DNA of 64,000 bases from UBA9300 sp964577305 (GTDB taxonomy: Bacteria > Bacteroidota > Bacteroidia > Bacteroidales > VadinHA17): positions 1-64,000 of the forward strand of contig CAZNYS010000010.1 of assembly GCA_964577305.1 (NCBI GenBank), written 5' to 3'. Below, in pieces: positions 46,635 through 55,845 of the stretch. How positions within the stretch are numbered: the stretch's first letter is position 1; every line of letters starts with the position of its first letter. The notes under the pieces were generated by a model. It worked only from the letters and a program-made list of their open reading frames with translations, made no database searches and had not been told where the DNA came from. The translations under genes and the position numbers were made by a program.

Positions 46635-49600
46635 TTATTTAAAGGCTTTTTCCAATAATCCGTCACCATCAATTTTGAGACGGTCAAAATATTCAGGTAC
46701 AGGTTTACCTGTCAGTTTATCAACATATAATTTAGCCAGATATTGTCCTAACATAAATCCCTGTCCACGCAAGCCTATGAACAAACCCTGTTCGGGATCA
46801 ATCAGCATCCTGGGTTCGACATAATAACCTGCCCAAACTGCCTGGAATCCAACCAATGATAAGCAAGGTATCCAATCAACGAAGACTTCCGTAATAATCT
46901 CAAGGAAATCCTGTGAATTGATTTTCAGGTTTTTTCCCGTTTCCTCCGGTTCAATCATCGGAGAAGCACATCCAATAATCTGGCCTGTTTCTGCTAATTG
47001 CTGGCCGTAAACTGCAGTGAATCCTTTATATTTTCTACGGTCAATTAACATAGACAATGGGCGTCCCTTGATACCCAGCACAGGTAAACGACGAGTGATA
47101 AAAGCCTGGTGTTTAACAGGATATATTCCTGTATCAAGTCCTAATTTAGATGCGAATTTTGCACCATCAGGCCCCAGTGCATTTATAAACACTTCAGTCT
47201 GGTATTCAACGTATTCATTCTTATGATCACGAACAATTATATTATAAGTCTTTCCTGATTTATTTACATCAATTAATTCACAATCTTCCAGTATTGTACC
47301 CCCCTGTTCAATTCCGATATTCCTTATAAGGTCAATCACTCTACCCGGTGTGGCCTGCCAGCAATTGTTGGTAATAAGTGCAGCCTTATACTTATTCAGT
47401 GCAGGGTTGAAATATGCTGACACTTCCTTTTGAAAGTCCCCCGGATCAATCATCCTTGCATCCGACCATGCAACAGAAGCTTCCAGGTCTTTGTATATCT
47501 GTTCATCATGGGCAAAAGTTACATATTTGATTGGAAGAAAATCAATATTCTGAATATCCTGTAGTTCTTTGAATATCTGCAAATTATGATTCGCTATATC
47601 AGAGAGTTCCGGCAGGCTGAAGTTAGGACGGCCGGCTGCAATATTTCTCCATGATGAGCCACGTCCATAATTTATCATTAAAGGTTTAAAACCTGCTTTT
47701 GCCATATACCGGAATAAGGCACTGCCCCCTATACCACCACCGGCAATAAATGACTGTGCGTGTATTATTTTACGGTTCTGCCCGTTCAGGTGGGTTATTA
47801 TGTTTTCATGAGCATTACGGGGTAGAAGTTCACCTAACCCTACCTGGTTAGAAAGCGGTCCACGCGGTGTAGCATCGCCAATCATTGAAATACCATATTT
47901 AGGCAAAACAGTCTTTAATCGTTTAATACATCTTTTCCCCCGGCATGCTCCCATTCCCAATCTCGTGGTGTGTTTTATCTCATCTACAGATATAAATTTC
48001 CTGTGCCCGATAATATCCAGTATCTCATTAAGTTTTACATCATCACAATGACATATATACTGGTCACCTATATACTTATCCCCTGTTTCATCATAACTGA
48101 TCTCATCGGGGTAGAGTTCCTTAATAATAAATCCTCTTACAGGGGGAAGTTCTTCACCATGTATATCCAGGGCTTTGACCCTGGCAATATTTGTTTTATT
48201 ATCTTTTTTGAGTACTCTTTCAATTATGCCCTCACCTAATTTTTGTCCTTCGTTATTTACCAGGTAAACTGCGGAATTTTCTTTTACCTCATATTCGACA
48301 GGCAGGAACAACCAGTTCTTTTTCAGATTATACCCAAAAACGGCCAGGCCCGGACACTGGTATACACATTGCATACAACCTATACACTTATCAAAATCTA
48401 TTTCGGGAACAGTGCTCGTTGATGATTTGGTAATTGCATTATGAGGACAGGCAAAGGCGCAAGGGTTACATGCAAAACCATACAGGCAGTCAATCAGAAC
48501 GAAAGGTTTTTCCCACATTCTTTCTTTTAAAGGCATAAATGGTTCTTCAATAATTTTTACCGGTTCCTGCTGGGAATCAATATATTCTTTGGAAATTTTC
48601 AGGTACTGGCTATAATTATATTTCACTCCCATTTCATCAATAATCTCATAAGCCACCTGTTTACCCCTTAGCACTGCGCTTGTACCCTCTCCTATCCTTA
48701 TTGCATCACCTGCACCATGGCAGTTTCTTCCAAACACTTCTCTGCCCTTTATCAGTAATGCATCATCAGGGATGAGTCCTGTGCAAATATTTATAGCATC
48801 TATCCCATTTATCACTTTCTCTGTTCCGGGCACAGGTTCAAAGTTTTCAGCGTCGGCAATTACCGCCCCTGTTATACCGTCATAATTATCATTAGGTATT
48901 GCCTTCACAAGGATTTTAGAAGTAAGAACAGGTATACCCAGACGCCTTACCCTGTTAGCCTGAACGGGAAATCCCCCTTCATAAGGCAATGCTTCAATAA
49001 TAGCTTTCACCTTTGCCCCGGCCTGTATTAATTGGTAAGATGTAAGGTACCCGATATTTCCTGCTCCCACAGTCAGCACATTTTTACCCAGCAATGTAAA
49101 TTCCTGGTTCATCATTTTCTGAACAACAGCTGCTGTGTAGACCCCGGGTACATCATCATTCTCAAACGGGGGCATAAAAGGTACTGCCCCTGTAGCAATA
49201 ATCAGGTATTTTGCATCAACATAATATATTTCTTCCGACTTAATATTTTTTACAGCAAGCCTTTCCCCTTCCAGTATATCCCAGACGGTCGAGTTCAGAA
49301 ATATACCATTATGATTTTCCCCTGCAAGGTGCTGTGCAATATCAAAGCCCCTCATACCACCGAATTTTTTCTCTTTTTCGAAGAAGAAAAACTGGTGTGT
49401 CTGCATAAGAAACTGCCCGCCAATATGATCATTATTATCAATTACTATATTGTTAACGTCGTGCTGATTTAATATCTCCCTGGCTGCAAGACCTGCAGGA
49501 CCTGCCCCGATAATTACAACATCCGTTTTATAAATATTTAATGCTTTATCGATTTCTATCTTTTGTGCTTCAGGTTTGTAATCATGTGGTATTGTTTTTA

Positions 49601-49868
49601 CCTCCCTGACACCATTTACCCTTGTTATACATATTCTTCTTATTACTCCATCAACAAGCATTTCACAGGCACCACACTTGCCTATACCACATTCAAGGCT
49701 GCGGTTTCTGTTTTCCAGGCTATGACTATGTACAGGATAGCCTGCCTGGTGAAGGGCTGCAGCAATAATGAAGTCTTTCTCTGCAACAATTGTATTTCCA
49801 TTGAATTGAAAAGTGACTTTTTGTTTCTCCGGAACATTCAGTATCGGGTGAGTAGTGATCTTTTGCAT
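46635..49868 (-). CDS. Giant multi-cofactor FAD oxidoreductase (SoxA/HcnABC-like fusion)
   Basis: 1077 residues. Order: an N-terminal 2Fe-2S domain (Cys60, 65, 68, 80: ECGIGKCGAC); a FAD/NAD-binding pyridine-nucleotide oxidoreductase domain (IIGAGPAGLAA, about 116-430); two ferredoxin-like motifs about 465-510 (CNPCAFACP and CIGCMQCVYQCP); a BFD-type 2Fe-2S domain about 610-660 (ICHC and CRGKRC); and a DAO-type FAD oxidoreductase from about 700 (GGGIGG) to the end. This joins the parts of sarcosine-oxidase alpha, HcnA/B and HcnC/proline-dehydrogenase-like subunits in one chain. It should oxidise an amine, imino acid or opine-like substrate and hand electrons on, perhaps to ferredoxin. It converges on rnfA by 9 bp but is not co-transcribed. 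Cytosolic; no signal. Confidence 0.85.
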   Translation of the reverse strand: MQKITTHPILNVPEKQKVTFQFNGNTIVAEKDFIIAAALHQAGYPVHSHSLENRNRSLECGIGKCGACEMLVDGVIRRICITRVNGVREVKTIPHDYKPEAQKIEIDKALNIYKTDVVIIGAGPAGLAAREILNQHDVNNIVIDNNDHIGGQFLMQTHQFFFFEKEKKFGGMRGFDIAQHLAGENHNGIFLNSTVWDILEGERLAVKNIKSEEIYYVDAKYLIIATGAVPFMPPFENDDVPGVYTAAVVQKMMNQEFTLLGKNVLTVGAGNIGYLTSYQLIQAGAKVKAIIEALPYEGGFPVQANRVRRLGIPVLTSKILVKAIPNDNYDGITGAVIADAENFEPVPGTEKVINGIDAINICTGLIPDDALLIKGREVFGRNCHGAGDAIRIGEGTSAVLRGKQVAYEIIDEMGVKYNYSQYLKISKEYIDSQQEPVKIIEEPFMPLKERMWEKPFVLIDCLYGFACNPCAFACPHNAITKSSTSTVPEIDFDKCIGCMQCVYQCPGLAVFGYNLKKNWLFLPVEYEVKENSAVYLVNNEGQKLGEGIIERVLKKDNKTNIARVKALDIHGEELPPVRGFIIKELYPDEISYDETGDKYIGDQYICHCDDVKLNEILDIIGHRKFISVDEIKHTTRLGMGACRGKRCIKRLKTVLPKYGISMIGDATPRGPLSNQVGLGELLPRNAHENIITHLNGQNRKIIHAQSFIAGGGIGGSALFRYMAKAGFKPLMINYGRGSSWRNIAAGRPNFSLPELSDIANHNLQIFKELQDIQNIDFLPIKYVTFAHDEQIYKDLEASVAWSDARMIDPGDFQKEVSAYFNPALNKYKAALITNNCWQATPGRVIDLIRNIGIEQGGTILEDCELIDVNKSGKTYNIIVRDHKNEYVEYQTEVFINALGPDGAKFASKLGLDTGIYPVKHQAFITRRLPVLGIKGRPLSMLIDRRKYKGFTAVYGQQLAETGQIIGCASPMIEPEETGKNLKINSQDFLEIITEVFVDWIPCLSLVGFQAVWAGYYVEPRMLIDPEQGLFIGLRGQGFMLGQYLAKLYVDKLTGKPVPEYFDRLKIDGDGLLEKAFK

Positions 49869-50101
49869 ATTAGGAAATATTAATTAACAATGACCGGATG
49901 AAAATAATAACAGAAAAACAAGAAATAACTGATATCTGTCAGTAAGTGTTGTTACATGTTCAATAATAAGGAAAAACCTTGTTAGATATGCTACATTTAT
50001 CAATAAGAAGTTCTCAGCCGATCAATACAAATGAAATGATACAAATTACAGAAACAGGCCATCAACGCTGACAGGTGATAAAAGCGATAAGCTGATAATT
50101 G

Positions 50102-50908
50102 TTATAACAACATTAGGCTTATTCCAATAACAATAATTCCGCTTATCAGGCCATAGATAGCAGTATGGTGTTTACCATATTTATGAGCAGCAGGCAGAAG
50201 CTCATCAAATGCTATATAGATCATTATTCCGGCAACCAATGCAAACATATAACCCAGTACAATCTGGCTGTGGAACAATGAGAGGATAAAATATCCAAAC
50301 AGAGCTCCTATTGGCTCAGCGAGACCTGATAAGGCAGCCCACCAGAATGCCTTTTTCCTTGATCCTGTTGCATAATAAACAGGAACAGAAACAGCTATGC
50401 CCTCAGGTATATTATGTATTGCTATCGCTAATGCTATACTGATTCCAATAGTAATATCCGATACTCCCGCCATAAATGTTGCGATGCCCTCGGGAAAATT
50501 ATGAATAGTGATTGCCACAGCGGTAATTATGCCTACGCGCAATAATCTTCTACCGCTGCAGGAGCGCCCATTATCCATCTGCTCCAGGCTTCTCATTTCA
50601 TGAGGGTTTTCCTGAGATGGCACCATCTTGTCTATTAAAGCCGTCAGGCCAACACCGGTAATAAAAAAAAGGAAAGTCATCCATGCTGATGTATTATCAT
50701 TATAGTATTCACCAATTATAGTATTTGCTTCACCAAGAATCTCTGTGAAAGAAATATATATCATTACACCGGCTGAAAAGCCCAGTGAGTAAGAAAGGAA
50801 TGTAGTGTTTGTCCTTTTTGCGAAAAAAGCTATTCCTCCCCCAATAGCTGTAGCCAGTCCTGCAATAAGTGTAAGGCCAAAGGCCAGGTAAACATTACTC
50901 CACTCCAT
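50102..50908 (-). CDS. zupT: ZIP-family zinc transporter
   Basis: 268 residues with eight membrane helices. The metal-binding helices HNFPEGIATFMAG and HNIPEGIAV are the diagnostic ZIP/ZupT motifs. A His- and Ser-rich loop between helices 3 and 4 (MVPSQENPHEMRSLEQ region) is as in the family. It imports Zn2+ and possibly Fe2+ or Mn2+. It has its own exact -7 box (see 50936-50943). It is divergent from the J-domain gene. Confidence 0.93.
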   Translation of the reverse strand: MEWSNVYLAFGLTLIAGLATAIGGGIAFFAKRTNTTFLSYSLGFSAGVMIYISFTEILGEANTIIGEYYNDNTSAWMTFLFFITGVGLTALIDKMVPSQENPHEMRSLEQMDNGRSCSGRRLLRVGIITAVAITIHNFPEGIATFMAGVSDITIGISIALAIAIHNIPEGIAVSVPVYYATGSRKKAFWWAALSGLAEPIGALFGYFILSLFHSQIVLGYMFALVAGIMIYIAFDELLPAAHKYGKHHTAIYGLISGIIVIGISLMLL

Positions 50909-50935
50909 TCAATAACGATGTGTAAATATGATCTG

Positions 50936-50943
50936 CAAAATTA
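50936..50943 (-). promoter_or_regulatory. -7 box of zupT promoter
   Basis: The minus strand reads TAATTTTG, an exact TAnnTTTG match, about 27 nt before the zupT ATG. An ATTG sits 18 bp upstream in the -33 position. No zinc-regulator (Zur) operator could be confirmed. Confidence 0.5.
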
Positions 50944-51090
50944 CAAAAAGTACGTGTAATACAATGATCAAATGATTAAACTTATCAAAGAGTTCATACT
51001 TATCTCCAACCTGAGCACTTTTCCCATTAGTTATATAGGTTATATGATAATCCCCTGCAAAACATTATTTTTATCCTTAAATACGATATA

Positions 51091-51636
51091 TTGAATCAGA
51101 TACTTAAATATTACCAGGTACTGGGACTGGAACCGGGGGCCAAGATTGATGATATTAAGAAAGCTTACAGGCGCTGTGCACGAAAGTATCATCCCGATCT
51201 GAATAAGTCGGCCTCAGCGAGTGACCTTTTCATAATTTCTACCGAGGCATACCAATTCCTTCTTGCACAGTACAAAAGAAAGGAGACTGATTCCGCCAGA
51301 GCCGGTGAATTTATTACTGAATGGGACAGATACAAAAGGGAGCAGGCCAGACGGAAAGCTTATGCTCATGCAAGAACCCGCTATGCTAATTTTGTTAATT
51401 CAGACCTTTACAAATCAACAAAAATACTCGATAAAACAAGAATTTATATAGGTATTATTTTTGCATTATTAATTATAATCCTTGCCATAAACGGATATAT
51501 TGGCAGGATTAAAATGGTTGACAGGGGATTTGAAAAACCTACCCTCTCAGGCTTTCTTTTACTGATATTTATGGGGCTTTTATTCCTGACAACTTCACTG
51601 GTGTTTTTGTACTATCATTATAAGAATAAAAAATAA
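51091..51636 (+). CDS. J-domain membrane protein
   Basis: 181 residues starting at a TTG (no ATG is near in frame). The first ~60 residues are a J-domain: YQVLGLEPGAKIDDIKKAYR helix I/II and HPD in KYHPDLNK, then helix III. After a Lys/Arg-rich, Tyr-rich linker, two membrane helices (about 120-140 and 155-175) follow. It should recruit DnaK to the inner membrane. There is no client-binding zinc domain as in DnaJ. It is 9 bp from the thioesterase gene and shares a strand with it. Confidence 0.85.
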   Translation: MNQILKYYQVLGLEPGAKIDDIKKAYRRCARKYHPDLNKSASASDLFIISTEAYQFLLAQYKRKETDSARAGEFITEWDRYKREQARRKAYAHARTRYANFVNSDLYKSTKILDKTRIYIGIIFALLIIILAINGYIGRIKMVDRGFEKPTLSGFLLLIFMGLLFLTTSLVFLYYHYKNKK

Positions 51637-51645
51637 TTTGTTAAT

Positions 51646-52122
51646 ATGCGAAGGAAAATAATAAACCCTTACGACCCGGAATTAAATAAGTGTTTTGGCT
51701 GCAGCCGTAAGAATCCCATAGGTCTTAAACTTGAATTTGAGGAAGTTGATAATTATGTTGAGGCAATATGGGAACCCAAAGAATATTACCAGGGATACGT
51801 TAATGTTCTTCACGGAGGGATTATTGCAACAATGCTTGATGAGGTGGGTGCATGGTGTGTTAGTGTTAAAAAAGGAACGGCAGGTGTCACATCCGAGTTG
51901 AAGGTAAGGTACCTTAAACCAGTTTTCATGAACAGAGGTAATATAACCTTAAGAGCTCATATTGAAAGGACGGAAGGCAGGTATGTTTACCTTAAGTGTG
52001 ACCTGACTGATGGCAATGGGAAAATATGTGTTGAGGCTGATACAAAATATTTTGTATATCCCGAAGAGTATGCAAAACGGAGATTTGGCTTTCCCGGCAA
52101 AGAATATTTCTTTGATAAATAA
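51646..52122 (+). CDS. PaaI-like hotdog thioesterase
   Basis: 158 residues, single hotdog domain. The helix with GYVNVLHGGIIATMLDEVG holds the HGG-x-x-x-x-x-D/E active-site pattern, and the N-terminal CFGCSRKNPIGLKLEF is typical of PaaI-type thioesterases. It hydrolyses acyl-CoA, probably in the cytosol. It follows the J-domain gene by 9 bp. Substrate chain length cannot be read. Confidence 0.88.
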   Translation: MRRKIINPYDPELNKCFGCSRKNPIGLKLEFEEVDNYVEAIWEPKEYYQGYVNVLHGGIIATMLDEVGAWCVSVKKGTAGVTSELKVRYLKPVFMNRGNITLRAHIERTEGRYVYLKCDLTDGNGKICVEADTKYFVYPEEYAKRRFGFPGKEYFFDK

Positions 52123-52181
52123 CTGTTTACATGGCATGTTTTTTGCGGTTTGTACGTTGAGGCCAAACCAAAAAAAATATA

Positions 52182-53414
52182 ATGACACGATATCTGTTCT
52201 TAATAGTACTTCTGATAATACCATTCAGCTCATGTGAGAAAAATAACCCGGACAATCTGCCGGATGAACCTATCCCTATAGAACTTACCGCAACACAGCA
52301 GGCACTGGTTGAATCAGACAACACATTTAGTTTTGACATTTTCAAGCTCGTAATGCAGGAGAACAGTGATGTTGAAAATGTCATGATCTCACCGCTCAGC
52401 ATATCATATGCTCTGTCAATGACACTTAACGGGGCAAACGGTGTAACACGTGATTCAATGATGAAGGCTCTCAGGTATTATAATATTGATATTGAAGATA
52501 TTAACAATTCATACAAAGACCTGACCGACAAGCTTATGGAAATCGATGAGCGGGTAGTGATGGAAATTGCCAATTCTGTATGGGTTGAAGAAAGACTCAG
52601 GGTGAAACAGGCTTTCATCGATAAACTTAAAGAATATTTTGATGCAGAAGCTCATGATTTCTCTGTCGGCGACCCGGATATTGTAGATGTCATAAACCAG
52701 TGGATAGAAGATCATACACATGGTAAGATAAAGGATATGATCGATGAACTTCCGCCCGATATTGCCATGCTGCTGATAAATGCTATATACTTTAATGGCA
52801 AGTGGAAATATGAATTCGACGAGGAGAATACCACTGATATGCCATTCTTCCCCGAAGGAGGATCACAGGTAGATGTTCCTATGATGAACCAGGAAATAAC
52901 AGCAAGGATAAATGCAACGGAAAAATTCATACTCCTTGAACTACCATACGGACAGGGTAATTATGTTATGGATGTTATCCTTCCGGATAATGGATATACT
53001 ACATCAGATATCATTCCCATGCTGAATTCAGATGACTGGAACACCTGGGTTGAGGGTATGCTTAATGAAGATGTGGATTTGTATATGCCAAGGTTCAAGT
53101 ATGAGTTTAAGACTGAATTGAAAGACGTTCTTACCGCAATGGGGATGGGGATTGCATTTACTCCGTTTGCAGCAGATTTCTCAAATATATCGGAACAGGA
53201 TCTTTTCATAAGCAAAGTATTGCACCAGACATTTATTGAAACCAATGAAGAAGGCACTGAAGCAGCTGCTGCAACAGTTGTTATGATTGAATTCACTTCC
53301 ATGCCACCCGAACCACTGGAAGTAAAACTTGATAAGCCATTTATTTACCTCATTAGGGAAACGAGTACCAACGGTATTGTCTTTATGGGTAAAACAGGCA
53401 ATCCTGCCATTTGA
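52182..53414 (+). CDS. Serpin-family protease inhibitor lipoprotein
   Basis: 410 residues with a lipoprotein leader (PFSSCEK, Cys about residue 18). Full serpin fold: ISPLSISYALSMTLNGANG at the start, LINAIYFNGKW (s3A-type), and the reactive-centre hinge from Glu356 to Thr365 (EEGTEAAAAT), the small-residue pattern of inhibitory serpins. Counting from the hinge, P1 is Thr372 (or Phe371), so the target is likely an elastase- or chymotrypsin-like protease. Surface display suggests defence against host, predator or self proteases. It stands alone, upstream of the phosphoesterase gene by 44 bp. Confidence 0.92.
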   Translation: MTRYLFLIVLLIIPFSSCEKNNPDNLPDEPIPIELTATQQALVESDNTFSFDIFKLVMQENSDVENVMISPLSISYALSMTLNGANGVTRDSMMKALRYYNIDIEDINNSYKDLTDKLMEIDERVVMEIANSVWVEERLRVKQAFIDKLKEYFDAEAHDFSVGDPDIVDVINQWIEDHTHGKIKDMIDELPPDIAMLLINAIYFNGKWKYEFDEENTTDMPFFPEGGSQVDVPMMNQEITARINATEKFILLELPYGQGNYVMDVILPDNGYTTSDIIPMLNSDDWNTWVEGMLNEDVDLYMPRFKYEFKTELKDVLTAMGMGIAFTPFAADFSNISEQDLFISKVLHQTFIETNEEGTEAAAATVVMIEFTSMPPEPLEVKLDKPFIYLIRETSTNGIVFMGKTGNPAI

Positions 53415-53458
53415 GAAATAAAAATCCTTATCTTTAAATATCTTCCAAAAGAAATAGT

Positions 53459-54367
53459 ATGATAAGGATTTTTATTCTTTTTTTTTATTCCCTCACTATA
53501 TCTCAATCACCCATGGTCATGAGCATTCCAGACAATAAACAGCCAGACCAGGCAATTCTATCATTCGGTTTAATAGCAGATGTCCAGTATTGCGAGTGCA
53601 AAAGCCAGGGTTCAAGGTACTTCAGTAATTCACTCACCAAGCTCAATGAAGCAATAAATGATCTGAATAATACCAACATTGATTTTATCGTCAACCTGGG
53701 AGACCTTATAGACAGGGACTTTAAATCGTTCGAGCCAGTAATGGAAATACTTAAAAAAAGCGATAACAGGATATATCACGTGCTTGGAAATCATGATTTC
53801 AGTGTAAAAAACAGGAATAAGAAAAAAGTGAGGGATATGCTTACCGGTGAAGAAAGCTATTATAGTTTCACAAAACAGGGATTCAGGTTTATTTTTCTTA
53901 ACACCTGTGAAATAAGCACTTATTACGGACCGTTACTATCAGCCGTTAAAGCAAGAATGATTATTAATAAACTGACATCGGAAGGCTATCCCAATTCGTT
54001 TGAATGGAACGGGGAAATGAGTAAGAAGCAGATTGAGTGGTTCAAATCAGAACTGGCAGAAGCCCGGGACAGGGATGAGCATGTACTGGTATTTTCACAT
54101 CACACCATCGAGCCTGCCGGTCCACATAATGTCTATAACAGGGAGGAAATACTTGATATTATCTCAGAATATGACAATATTATTGCTTGGTTTTGTGGCC
54201 ATGATCATTCAGGTGGTTACAGTAATCTTAACAGGATACATTATGTAACTATTAAGGGAATGGTTGAGACACCGGACAGCAATGCCTGGGCTGTTGCAGA
54301 GATTTATCACAACAAGTTATTGATTAAAGGCAGGGGCATTGAAAAAAGCCAGATACTGGCATATTAG
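53459..54367 (+). CDS. Calcineurin-like phosphoesterase, ADPRibase-Mn-like
   Basis: 302 residues with an N-terminal hydrophobic leader (about 2-18). Metallophosphoesterase motifs: GLIADVQYC (D-x-x), NLGDLIDRD (GDxxD), VLGNHDF (GNHD), VFSHHTIEP and CGHDHSGGY (GHxH). The D-V-Q-Y opening and SRYFSNSLTKL match the Mn2+-dependent ADP-ribose/CDP-alcohol diphosphatase group. It probably hydrolyses a nucleoside-diphosphate-linked metabolite outside the cytoplasm. Follows the serpin; co-transcription is possible. Confidence 0.85.
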   Translation: MIRIFILFFYSLTISQSPMVMSIPDNKQPDQAILSFGLIADVQYCECKSQGSRYFSNSLTKLNEAINDLNNTNIDFIVNLGDLIDRDFKSFEPVMEILKKSDNRIYHVLGNHDFSVKNRNKKKVRDMLTGEESYYSFTKQGFRFIFLNTCEISTYYGPLLSAVKARMIINKLTSEGYPNSFEWNGEMSKKQIEWFKSELAEARDRDEHVLVFSHHTIEPAGPHNVYNREEILDIISEYDNIIAWFCGHDHSGGYSNLNRIHYVTIKGMVETPDSNAWAVAEIYHNKLLIKGRGIEKSQILAY

Positions 54368-54373
54368 GCATTT

Positions 54374-54748
54374 TTATGTTATTTCCACAAAATTAAAATC
54401 CATATCGAGGACTGAAGCAAAATATTCGCCCCTCTCAAGAATATCTTCATCACCCTCTTCATAGAACCAGTTCACATAATACTTTTTATCTTTCAGTTTT
54501 ACTTCTTTTAGTTTTTGAAGCATTATAATAATATATTTTGCAGTAGCACTGTTAAAATACTCAAGCTGTATATCAACAAAGGTTGTGTCAGCCGGGTCAT
54601 TAATATATTCAATAATCCAGTCGATCACGGAGTCAAAAAAATCCTGGGCATTCTCATGAATGGACCGACCCTTGAACCTCAGAGCACCTTCAGGACTCAG
54701 GGTTATTTCAGGTGAATTTTTAGTTGCCTTAATGAATAACTTATCCAT
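54374..54748 (-). CDS. SiaC-like regulatory phosphoprotein (DUF1987)
   Basis: 124 residues, the single-domain DUF1987/SiaC fold: ITLSPEGALRFKGRSIHENAQ opening and the phospho-acceptor region EYFNSATAKYI, with a Thr/Ser available for phosphorylation. In Pseudomonas SiaC is switched by the SiaA phosphatase and SiaB kinase to control a diguanylate cyclase. None of these partners is encoded in this window. Cytosolic. It follows the panE-like gene on the minus strand by 50 bp. Confidence 0.85.
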   Translation of the reverse strand: MDKLFIKATKNSPEITLSPEGALRFKGRSIHENAQDFFDSVIDWIIEYINDPADTTFVDIQLEYFNSATAKYIIIMLQKLKEVKLKDKKYYVNWFYEEGDEDILERGEYFASVLDMDFNFVEIT

Positions 54749-54798
54749 TGGCTGGTATTTACTGCTAATATAGTTATCGGTGAATAAATATAAAACCT

Positions 54799-55836
54799 TT
54801 ATCTATAATATTTTTCAAATACTTCATCATCAAGATTAGAAAGGGTGATTTTTCTCTTACCATCTTCGATTTCATGGATCATATTCACAATGGCTTCATT
54901 TACGGGTGTTGGTACCCCATATTCCCTTCCGTTTGATGAAATATATCCATTCAGGTAATCTATTTCCGTTAGCTTTCCTCTCTCCAGCGATTGAAGTGAT
55001 GACGACTTTAAACGACGATATTTCAATCCCATCAGGCGTAATGTAATATGTCTTTTTACCTCGTAAAAACTATTCTTACCGCTAATAAACTTATAATAAT
55101 TCAACCTGTTGCCATAATCTTCAACTTTTACCTGGAGCACATGTGCCAGTTCAATAGCTTCGCGAATTATTTCTATAAACAATTTTCTTGCTTTGCGTCT
55201 CTGCATCATCTGGCCGAGCAGTAATCCCGTAAGGGCTCCTACTGATGTAATACATGAATTGATGATAAGTTTGGAATAAAGGTGCCCCATAATGTTTCCA
55301 GTGATCCTGACCGGCAGTATCGTGCCCAGGAGTAATGCTATTTCATTCAGCCTTTCATCTTCAACCCTGCCTATATATCCAATCACGAAATCACCACTGG
55401 ATGTCATTACCAGATCTCCTGGTTTATCCATTGTAGCTCCCCAGCCGACTATACATCCCACAATGTGGTTATTACCCAGTATCCTGCCCAGTTCGGGCTC
55501 ACAGATTCCATTTTGCATCGATATCACCAGGCTGTTTTTTTTCAGTAAAGACTTCAGATCCTCAGCAGCTTCAATCATATCTGTGGCTTTAATAGCTAAC
55601 AGTATAATATCTTTTGTACTACCGGTATCTTTAATAGAAACGTAGGCCTTCATCTTCTCCCAGAACCTCCCCTTAACACCACTGACTTTCAGTCCTTCAT
55701 TAATTATGTTCTCCCTGTAGTCTTCATATTTACATACAATTTCAACATTATAACCAGCATTTTTAAGGATAGTGGCAGAGATGCCTCCAATAGAACCTGC
55801 GCCCACAACTAAAATTGATTTGTCCTTTAAAGCCAT
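54799..55836 (-). CDS. panE: Ketopantoate reductase family protein
   Basis: 345 residues. Rossmann motif VVGAGSIGGISA (GxGxxG) for NADPH at the start, then QNGICEP and YSKLIINSCITSVGALTG, with the catalytic Lys-Asn pair of the ApbA/PanE C-terminal domain. It may reduce 2-dehydropantoate for CoA synthesis, but the family also reduces other 2-oxo acids. It is longer than typical PanE (about 300) by a central insertion around residues 250-290. It lies 9 bp downstream of tsaD. Confidence 0.82.
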   Translation of the reverse strand: MALKDKSILVVGAGSIGGISATILKNAGYNVEIVCKYEDYRENIINEGLKVSGVKGRFWEKMKAYVSIKDTGSTKDIILLAIKATDMIEAAEDLKSLLKKNSLVISMQNGICEPELGRILGNNHIVGCIVGWGATMDKPGDLVMTSSGDFVIGYIGRVEDERLNEIALLLGTILPVRITGNIMGHLYSKLIINSCITSVGALTGLLLGQMMQRRKARKLFIEIIREAIELAHVLQVKVEDYGNRLNYYKFISGKNSFYEVKRHITLRLMGLKYRRLKSSSLQSLERGKLTEIDYLNGYISSNGREYGVPTPVNEAIVNMIHEIEDGKRKITLSNLDDEVFEKYYR

Positions 55837-55845
55837 GCTGATTTT

